Below are positions 56,760-64,000 of a DNA stretch of 64,000 nucleotides, piece after piece. The position numbers and the translations under genes were made by a program. How positions within the stretch are numbered: the first letter of the stretch is position 1; every line of letters starts with the position of its first letter. The notes under the pieces are model-generated. The model did no database searches, was not told the origin of the DNA, and worked only from the letters and a program-made list of their open reading frames with translations. The stretch is from Eulemur rufifrons (lineage: Eukaryota > Chordata > Mammalia > Primates > Lemuridae), in the NCBI RefSeq assembly GCF_041146395.1, contig NC_090989.1:222736843-222800842 (forward strand), read 5' to 3'.

Positions 56760-57175
56760 CTTGTCTTACATTCTTTTTTGTCTTCTTGCTCACTGACAGT
56801 GCTAAATATCTAGCGGACTTCATCAAATTAGTTAATTAAAAATTCAAAGACAAGAATGAATTCAGTTGAAACCTCAAAATACTATTTTCAGCCAAGCAAG
56901 TTTTCAGCAACTATCAAACTGGTGCTCCTTTCTCCAGGTTCCTATGGAGTATTTCAAAGTTTTAGAATTCCCTTAGATTCATGTTTTACGTTACAAGTCA
57001 TAGAAAAATGAAAAACTGCAAAGCCCTGAAGAGATCTCCAAAATATTTTAAATATGATTTAAAACTTCAAGATGACATGGTTTATTGCCACCTCTGGGAA
57101 ATAGAATCACTATACATAAACTAGGAGTAAGTTTTCTATTTTGCACATAATTGTGTGATCCCAAGAACATACGAT
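56760..57175. other. unassigned sequence
   Basis: This is AT-rich sequence. I recognise no gene or repeat. Confidence 0.4.
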
Positions 57176-57179
57176 CCTT

Positions 57180-57640
57180 AGACATTGGCACAGTTTGGGG
57201 TGTCTGGGAAGCAGACTCTGATTTGGAGTTTAGTGTCAGGGTGTCTATCAGGGGGTGCCCTTGGAATCGGCACTCATGGAAGGGAGGGAGAGGAAGCAGA
57301 GCGGGCAGAGGGAAAAGTGACGTTGCAATACAAGTCCCGTGAAGTCTCTTCCAACCCCACAGGGAACTCTAGAGTTAAAATGGCCCACCTGGCTTGTCCC
57401 ACATTCAGCCGAAATGACTGGACCTTTGTACTGCTGCCTCCATCAGTCACTGGACGTTGCCCATCTTGGGACGAAACTCGTCTCCATGAGGCAGCTCTTT
57501 CTACTGAGGAGGATCCATAAAGGCCACTAGCTGAAGGCTGATGACAATACTCCCAGCAGCTAGGATAACAAGTCTTTCCTTGAAAGGGGATCTGGACTGC
57601 ACATCAGTGTCCATTACAGGCATTTTGCAGAGAAAGGACT
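57180..57640 (+). mobile_element. probable old LTR or other mammal-wide repeat
   Basis: The order 'tgtctgggaagcagactctg', 'gaagtctcttccaaccccac', 'agggaactctagagttaaaa' and 'ctgcacatcagtgtccatta' is familiar from a mammal-wide repeat, but I cannot name it. Open frames of up to 111 codons are inside it. Confidence 0.4.
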
Positions 57641-57644
57641 GAGT

Positions 57645-57898
57645 CCTGTGGACTAAATCGGGACCAGGGAGAGGGCCAAGGAGGGAATACAGAGAATCTA
57701 GAAATTATGTGTATCCACCTACTTCTTTTGGTCACTAATCATGGAGCCCACATGGTTATGGCACTCCCTTATCACTTGGGAAAACAGGATCAGGCCCCAA
57801 GGAACCTGGAATGGTATCCTCTAAGATTTACCTTCATCGAATGATCAAATAATGTATGTAAAATTCTGGCTTACACAAAGCACTCAGTACTTAGGTAT
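57645..57898. other. unassigned sequence
   Basis: I recognise no gene or repeat. Confidence 0.4.
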
Positions 57899-57900
57899 TA

Positions 57901-58345
57901 TGATAGGTTGAAAGGTGGCCTCCCCAAAAGATATGTCTACATCCTAGAACCTGTGAACATGATCTTATTTGGAAAAAGGGTCTGTGCTGATGTAATTAAG
58001 CTAGGTATCTTGAGATAATGTCATCCTGGATTACCAGGTGGGTCCTAAATCAATGGCAAGTGTCCTTCTAAGAGACAAAAGTGACAGACTCATGTAGGAG
58101 AAGGCATGTGAAGATGGAGGCAGAGACTGGGGTGATGCAGCTCCAAGCCAGGGAACGCCTGAAGCCACCGGCAGCTGGCAAAGGCAAATACTTCTCCCCC
58201 AGAGGCCCAGAGCGCTGTAGCTCTGCAAACACCATGATTTTGGACTTCTGGCTCCAGAACCGTGAGAGAATAACTTTCTGTTGTGTTAAGTCACCAGTTT
58301 GTGGCAATTTGTTCTGGCAGCTGTAGGAAACTATGACAATACAGA
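57901..58345 (+). mobile_element. MLT1-type MaLR LTR, nearly complete
   Basis: Blocks in order: 'tgataggttgaaaggtggcc', 'aagatatgtctacatcctag', 'gatcttatttggaaaaaggg', 'gggtcctaaatcaatggcaa', 'gatggaggcagagactgggg', 'tttggacttctggctccaga', 'accgtgagagaataactttc' and 'gtcaccagtttgtggcaatt'. This is a solo LTR of an extinct endogenous retrovirus-like family and no coding part remains. Confidence 0.9.
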
Positions 58346-58585
58346 TAGTGTTATGTATTAAGCAAACATGTGCCAGGGACTTAACATGCGTCATCTCATT
58401 TCATCCGTGCAACATCCCTATAAGGAGAATATCATTATTGTTCCCATTTTACAGAAGAGGAAACAGGCCCAGAGAGAGTCAGTTAACCTGCTCAAGGTTG
58501 CACGTCCAGCCAGCATGTAGCCAGGGTTTGAGCCCGGCTACCCCGGATGCCCAAGTCTTCTGGCTACACACGACACCGCCTCCCT
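58340..58585 (-). mobile_element. MIR SINE, nearly full length
   Basis: Reverse MIR: 'catctcatttcatccgtgca', 'tattgttcccattttacaga', 'agaggaaacaggcccagaga', 'ccagggtttgagcccggcta'. It directly abuts the MLT1 LTR. Confidence 0.92.
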
Positions 58586-58589
58586 GAAC

Positions 58590-59065
58590 ACAGCCTCTTT
58601 ACACAGGCCTGTCTCTCCCGACGGGAGCTGCCTGCAGCACACACAGGCGCAGTGCCCTGCTCTGTCAGTGCCCGCACAACGCCCGCCTCCCACAGAGCCT
58701 GGACAGCCTCTGCTCTTTGTCACCCCTGCTCTGATCTCCTCAGGTACCCTTCACTAGGGGCTCTGATTCTTGTTGCGACACTTTCAGCCTGGAGATCTCC
58801 AAATTCTTGCTTGTAAGAGGAAGATGAAACTGCCACTCCTCACAGGTGTCCACGTCCTGTCCCTCTCTATCCAGTGTCTCCGCTCAGAGCCGGGCGAGGG
58901 GTTAGAAGCAGCAAGCTCAGCCATGGGAAGACAGCAAGCCAGCCAGTGCGTATGATCACATCCTCGCACGCAGCTCTGAGGCTGGCCAAAGTGGCTGCTG
59001 TCTCGATCGCCCATTTTCCCTCACGTTTGTTCTCTCGCCTTTCTTGTCATTCTCATGTAGTGTCA
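58590..59065. other. unassigned sequence
   Basis: I recognise no gene or repeat. Several short overlapping open frames show no family resemblance. Confidence 0.4.
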
Positions 59066-59067
59066 TC

Positions 59068-59205
59068 TAATGTTCAGCAAACATCTCCTGAGCACCTACT
59101 GTGAGCCAGGGGTGAACAAGACACATCCTCTGCCTCTGTGACAGGAGACTGGCCCGCAAGCAATGACGTATGTGGATGAGACAGAACAAAGGCTGCAAAC
59201 ATAAA
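59068..59205 (-). mobile_element. LINE L2 3' end
   Basis: Reverse L2 tail: 'gttcagcaaacatctcctga', 'gcacctactgtgagccaggg', 'gtgaacaagacacatcctct'. Confidence 0.75.
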
Positions 59206-59209
59206 AAGC

Positions 59210-59560
59210 CCAGGGGCCAGGGAAGTCACATAAATGAATGAAGTGATCTGGTGTGGGGCAGGCAATAGGGAGTGATGGGGAGTGTGGTGAACTGGAGCGA
59301 GCAAGCCCAACTACAGGGCATCACAGGGACCAGCTCTGCTCCATCTGCCCATTTTGCAAAAGAAGCCCAACATCCAGGTATTTGTGTAGTAGCTCCTGGT
59401 TTTCAGATGCTGGCAAGGAATTAAAACATTATAGAACAAAACCTGTTGGGAGGTTAAATTCAATTCTTGAGCTGCAGTTTGCAGCACTGAGAAAGAACCC
59501 TGGAGACAGAGAGTGCGGGGCCCCACTGCACCCCCCTCAAGAGGAGGCGGCTGGGCACAC
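59210..59560. other. unassigned sequence
   Basis: I recognise no gene or repeat. Confidence 0.4.
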
Positions 59561-59564
59561 GGGA

Positions 59565-59665
59565 GCAGTCCCATTCTACAGAAGAGAAAAATGCATGAAA
59601 AGTCTAAGTGACTTTTAACCAAGGCCACATGTCCCTAAGTGGAAGGGACAGGATGAGAAGCCTCC
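59565..59665 (-). mobile_element. MIR SINE fragment
   Basis: Reverse MIR: 'attctacagaagagaaaaat', 'ttaaccaaggccacatgtcc', 'taagtggaagggacagga'. Confidence 0.6.
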
Positions 59666-59669
59666 AAAT

Positions 59670-60765
59670 TGGCCAATATTTGGGCACATGGAAAGGACTT
59701 CATATACTCTAAGACCTGTGCAGATGTAAGGCTATTAATAATAATATTGATAATATTCTTGTTATCATTATACTTTGTTTCATTCTCTTATATATCTTTT
59801 TGAATAAAATGAATAGATATCTTTTTTTCTTCTCTTAATACCTGGGTCTTCTCTAATCTGTGCCAAAGCATTATCTTTGCATTTTTGTCTTTGCCTGTCT
59901 CTCTCTCGCTCTGGTGCACTCTGACTGGGCTCACTTCTGCCTCTAACTGTCACTCTGCACTCAGTGGTTGTTGTTTTTTAATGTTTGATTTATTTATTAG
60001 AATCACATTACTTATGTACAGTGACTTATAAGGATTGCGATATTTATTTTGGTCCACTGTTATAAATTTTTGTGTTTTCTGGTAACCTTTTAAACATATC
60101 TTTATATGAATTTTACCGACTTCTTTAGGATTTTATTTGAAAGTAAGACCGAATCTGCAATACTGCACTCAGTGTCTTGCTCTGTCTTGCTTTCGTGTTG
60201 TTGTCTCCTTCTCTCTCGCTACACATACACCCAGTGTGCCCCCATTCATTTCCCGCTATCAGGTGGAAACGAGCTGCTAAAATAATTCCAGGCTCTGTGG
60301 CTTGTCCTGCCAGTGACCTCCGTTGTTGCATTCCAGCAGGAGGTGTCTGCGGGCTCTGCCCCGAGGCCGGTGGTGTCCCTTGGTTACTGCCCAGCACTGG
60401 CTGCCTCTCATCCCCAAGGGGCGTCATGTGCCCACCACAGATCTGAATCATCTGCCGTGAGGGACCAAGGCCCAAGGGTAGCCAGTTCTTACAAATCCCT
60501 TTTATTACAAAATATATAGCCCGCTGTTCAAATGGCCACACTCAAATGACCTGAACCCGTGAAGAAAGTAGTTCTTTTAGAGCAAGCATTTAAAAGGAAA
60601 TAGATACTTAAATGGATGTTTTCTTTCTGTAATTAATCTTTTCTCCATCAGCTCACTCCGGATCCTCGCTGGGAGTCAAACATCCTTCACTACAGTTTGA
60701 ATGCTACCTTTTGATTTTTTTTTTTTTAAATCAAAGTTTTCTGGGCTGACTTGTCACAGGGATGA
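59670..60765. other. unassigned sequence
   Basis: AT-rich at 59720-60130, GC-balanced after. The 138-codon minus open frame (60125-60541) has no recognisable domain. No gene supported. Confidence 0.4.
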
Positions 60766-60771
60766 CACTAC

Positions 60772-60925
60772 CATGTTTTGTTGAGTGTCTGTGATGTGTA
60801 GGCAGTTTCACGGTCAATTCATGGAGGAAGAAACTAGGCTCGGAGAGTTGGAGGGACGTGCCCAAGGGTACAGAGCTGGGATGGGAGCCAAACTCTAGCT
60901 CCTGCCAAGGCCCTCTCGACCTCTG
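60772..60925 (-). mobile_element. MIR SINE fragment
   Basis: Reverse MIR: 'atggaggaagaaactaggct', 'cggagagttggagggacgtg', 'cagagctgggatgggagcca'. Confidence 0.75.
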
Positions 60926-61010
60926 TGCCGTCATCTGACACAGGGAGAATTTGAGCAGACACTCTGAAATGTCCTGTTCTCGGATACCCTGTCTCCTTAC
61001 TCTACCTTTA

Positions 61011-61215
61011 GGCAGAGCTGAGGCCATGAAGGCCAGAAGCTAAGGGAGAAGCATAAAACAGATCCTCCCTCACAGCCTTCGAAAGGGACCAAAGCTGCTG
61101 ACACTGTGATCTCAGACTTCTGGCTTCCAGAACTGTGAGACAATACGCTCCTGCTGTCTAAGCCTCCCAGTTTGTGGTACCTAGTTATGGCAGCCCTGGC
61201 AAATATACTCCTGCT
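61011..61215 (+). mobile_element. MLT1-type MaLR LTR, 3' part
   Basis: It has the LTR 3' half: 'tcagacttctggcttccaga', 'actgtgagacaatacgctcc', 'cccagtttgtggtacctagt', 'tatggcagccctggcaaata'. Confidence 0.85.
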
Positions 61216-61284
61216 CATGTCTCAAGATCAATTCAAATGTCCCCTCTTCTATGTCTGACTTCTTATGCAGCAGCATGTGTTATG

Positions 61285-61622
61285 TTGTGTCTTAGGCCAT
61301 TCAAGCTGCCATAACAACATACCACAGACTGGGTGGCTTATAAACAGCAGAAATGTATAGTTCACGGTTCTGGAGGCTGGGTGTCTGGGAGGGCCTGCTT
61401 CCTCCCAGGTAGCCGTCTTCTCACTCTATCTCCACAAGGCAGAAGTGGCAAGGGGTCTCTCTCAGACCTCCTTTATAAGGACACTAATCCCATTTAAGAG
61501 GGCTCCACCCTCATGACCTAATCACCACCCAAAGGCCCCCACCTCTTAATCCCATCACTTTGAGGGTGAGAATTTCAACAAATGAATTTGGGGGAGACAC
61601 AAACATTCATGCCTTGGCATGC
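61285..61622 (-). mobile_element. MaLR LTR (MST/MLT1-like), reverse
   Basis: 'taggccattcaagctgccat', 'accacagactgggtggctta', 'taaacagcagaaatgtatag', 'ctccaccctcatgacctaat' and a terminal 'gggggagacacaaacattca' are the reverse reading of a MaLR LTR, in opposite orientation to the LTR just before it. Confidence 0.8.
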
Positions 61623-61647
61623 TGTATGACTTTGTAATAGACTTTAT

Positions 61648-61973
61648 CTATGTCTCTGTTATCTTTTTTTTTTTTTTTTTTTTTGAGACAGAGTCTCACT
61701 CTGTTTCCCGGGCTAGAGTGCCGTGGCATCAGCCTAGCTCACAGCAACCTCAAACTCCTGGGCTCAAGTGATCCTCCTGCCTCAGCCTCCCGAGTAGCTG
61801 GGACTACAGGCATGCACCACCATGCCTGGCTAATTTTTTCTATATATTTTTCGTTGTCCTGCTAATTTCTTTCTATTTTTAGTGGACATGGGGTCTCGCT
61901 CTTGCTCAGGCTGGTCTCGAACTCCTGAGCTCAAACGATCTGCCTGCCGTGGCCTCCTATGTCTCTGTTATCT
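61648..61973 (-). mobile_element. lemur-type Alu, 5'-truncated, with perfect 17-bp target-site duplication
   Basis: The reverse-oriented Alu (61665-61956) begins with a long T tail and reads 'tgagacagagtctcactctg', 'gctagagtgccgtggcatca'. It then has the extended mid-region 'ttttctatatatttttcgtt' and 'gtcctgctaatttctttcta', typical of lemur Alus. It ends at 'ctgcctgccgtggcc', missing about 45 nt of the Alu 5' end. The direct repeat ctatgtctctgttatct flanks it perfectly at 61648-61664 and 61957-61973, so it is relatively young. Confidence 0.95.
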
Positions 61974-61974
61974 G

Positions 61975-62095
61975 TAATAGAAGCTGAGATTTCAAGGGAA
62001 GAGAGGAGAGCAAATCTGTTTTATCTTTGTGTCTGCTCCTGTGCTATCTCTGAGCATGGCTAATTGTAGTTACTCAATAAATGCTTGCTGAAGGA
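61975..62095 (+). mobile_element. LINE L2 3' end fragment
   Basis: It ends with 'gtagttactcaataaatgct' and TGCTGAAGG, after 'ctctgagcatggctaatt', in L2 tail order. Confidence 0.55.
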
Positions 62096-62099
62096 AAGG

Positions 62100-63495
62100 C
62101 TACAGAATGGCGTATCCTCATTGGTACATGCAACCCAAGCAAGGGCCTGCCTAAGCTGCAACCTATGATTAGAAGAAAAGAACTAAATCTAAATTATAGG
62201 TCACCCAGGGGGATATTTATGGGAATGAACTTCACAGATGTACTTTGGGAGCTCAGAGCCAAGCTGAAGAGGAGCAAGGGTAGGAACAGGAAGCAAAAGC
62301 AGGCTGTCGTGGGTCGGAATGGTACATTTGGCAAACTGGAGGAGGGAGGCAAACTCTTAGAAGTCTACTTTCACGAGAGGCAGACAGGGCTGCAGAGAAA
62401 GAACTTGACCCCTGGAAGGAGGCACTAGGCCTTGGAGATTGGAGGGAAATAGAGATTATGAAACAGGTTGGATCCTGCCGCCTGAGTCTGTCCTGGCCCA
62501 GCTCTGTGGACAGCTGGGTTTAGGAGAAAGACTGGGCTATTGGAAAACCAGAAAAATCTAGTCTCCTAAATCTCTACAAAACACTGAGCCACAGATAGGT
62601 CTATGACCTACATTAATACTGCCTGTGACAGTATTAAAAAGAGAGCAGGTGAGCAGCACAATGGCCCACTTTGCTATAGACCATGACCCCTTTGGCATTT
62701 CAGGGTTCATTGCAGTGATAATGGGCAGCACAGTGGCAGTGCCAGGATGTGCAGGCTGGTTCATGTGCACACATGTTCACCCTAGGACATCCCCAAAAAT
62801 TCTGGGAGCTGAGGCTCTGTGTCATCTGTTGTGGTTAAGAATGAGGCAGAGGACACTGGAATGTGACTTATGATAGCTAACGGTTGCTCCAGAGCCGGGG
62901 AGACACGTGGACAACTTAGGCTAAACCTAGGTGGCATGCTTTCTCCTCTACAGGTTTTGATCGAGTGCGTTGGCATGGAAATGGGAAGAATAAAGCATCT
63001 GTAGGCAAAAACATTTCCAAGGAGATCAGTTAAACTCCAGCTTAGCTTCTGATTCATAATCTCTGACATTATTAATCTGTTAGACTGGAGATCCACAGAT
63101 TGTGTGATTTGATCTAAACTGAACAGGGATGGAGTGATATTCCTCACAAGCCTGGGCACTGAGAGACAGAATAGATGCCAGCTGGGAGGATGACAGATAG
63201 AGAATGTCAGCTCTGAACAGGTGTATGGGGTGTGTGCAAGGACACACTAGCCCCGAGAAGCTGAGTCACGGTGTTACAACCAATCCAGAGGCTCGGGATG
63301 CAAAGGGCTAAAGCACTGGGGGTTTAAAGATGTTAAATGTCACTGATTCTTTCAGATTTTCCAAGTACCTAAGGCCCAGATAATTGGTGATAATGATGAA
63401 ACTCTATCACCAGACATTGCAAGATGGCTCGATGACCTAATCCCATAAATCACAACTCAGAACCATCTGTGGAGTTGTTTCTTTGTAATACAAAG
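62100..63495. other. unassigned sequence
   Basis: I recognise no gene or clear repeat. Open frames of up to 125 codons on both strands have no recognisable domain. Confidence 0.4.
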
Positions 63496-63499
63496 GTTG

Positions 63500-63605
63500 T
63501 GCCTCACTAGATTATAATTTCTGGGGCAGAACCAAAGCACTGGTATTTCCTTAAGGCTCTGGAAGGTGATTCTCCTGAGCTGGGGTTAAGAACACACTGG
63601 CTTAA
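63500..63605 (+). mobile_element. MER5-like hAT fragment
   Basis: The 3' half of a MER5-type element: 'aaagcactggtatttcctta', 'ggaaggtgattctcctgagc', and end 'ggttaagaacacactgg'. Confidence 0.5.
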
Positions 63606-63727
63606 TCCATTCATCATCAACAAAATTAAGTCTATTACTGTTAACAGAAGGGAAAAAAGGCTGTATAAAGAGAGTAAGAAAGTGTTATATCGGGAGTGGG
63701 AGCGTAATTCTGTCCTTGAGACCACAG

Positions 63728-63958
63728 ACTCTGGAGCCAGATTACCTGGATTCAATTTGTAGCTCTGCCACTGACTATGTATGAACCTATAGCACATTAT
63801 TCGATCTGTCTGTGTCAAAATTTCTTCATCCATAAAATGGAAATAATAATAGTACCTACCTCACAGGGTGGTCATGAGCACTAAATGAGTTTATATGGTT
63901 AGAGTGCTCCAAAGAGTGCCTGGCATGATGTGAAGTACTATATAAATATTTACTATTA
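63728..63958 (+). mobile_element. MIR SINE, nearly full length
   Basis: Sense MIR: 'gactctggagccagattacc', 'tagctctgccactgactatg', 'cttcatccataaaatggaaa', 'tacctcacagggtggtcatg', 'gagtgcctggcatgatg'. Confidence 0.95.
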
Positions 63959-64000
63959 ATTTTCTAACAATCCAAGTTTTTCACAGGTCCAGGCCAATAG

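Noticed and set aside
60125..60541. 138-codon minus-strand frame in the upstream flank
   Set aside because: No domain or family resemblance, and no supporting transcript signals.

Overview
The window is mammalian nuclear DNA from a primate, most likely a strepsirrhine such as a lemur. Two Alu copies carry the strepsirrhine wording. The copy at 61665-61956 also has the extended A-rich mid-section typical of lemur Alus. Two very short L1 3' ends (6633-6719 and 33531-33642) have the 3' terminus I associate with strepsirrhine L1s. The rest is an intron-rich landscape of old MIR, L2, L1M, MaLR and MER5-type copies. There are no bacterial or viral operons, and almost every open frame here is a chance frame or lies in a repeat.

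Only one protein-coding gene can be supported: the 5' end of MAMDC2 (MAM domain containing 2, the secreted proteoglycan mamcan) on the minus strand. Coding exon 1 (54169-54202) encodes most of the signal peptide. Intron 1 is 356 nt. Coding exon 2 (53699-53812) encodes the end of the signal peptide and the start of the first MAM domain. Both exon-intron joints are phase 1 with GT/AG borders. A CpG island with GC boxes and a TATA-like element covers the first exon and promoter. Everything from 53698 down to base 1 is best read as intron 2. I could not find exon 3, so the remaining exons should lie beyond the left edge.

The intron (1-53698) is filled with interspersed repeats. Long L2 copies lie at 820-1365, 14175-14500, 28740-29130, 30575-31420, 34890-36632 (two in tandem) and 44340-45770, all on the + strand and so antisense to MAMDC2. 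There are about 17 MIR fragments, L1M copies, hAT/MER5-type elements, one near-full Alu at 13275-13580, and simple repeats. Between them lie 1-2 kb stretches where I recognise nothing. The most notable non-repeat signal is a 20-bp perfect palindrome at 29604-29623 with an RFX X-box core.

The upstream flank (about 54700-64000) holds a G-rich and a pyrimidine tract just beyond the promoter, a MER5A copy, another long L2, an MLT1 LTR, a MaLR-rich block with a young truncated Alu, and MIRs. I found no second gene and no clear undescribed system. The findings concern promoter architecture, nested insertions, lineage markers and a few unassigned segments.
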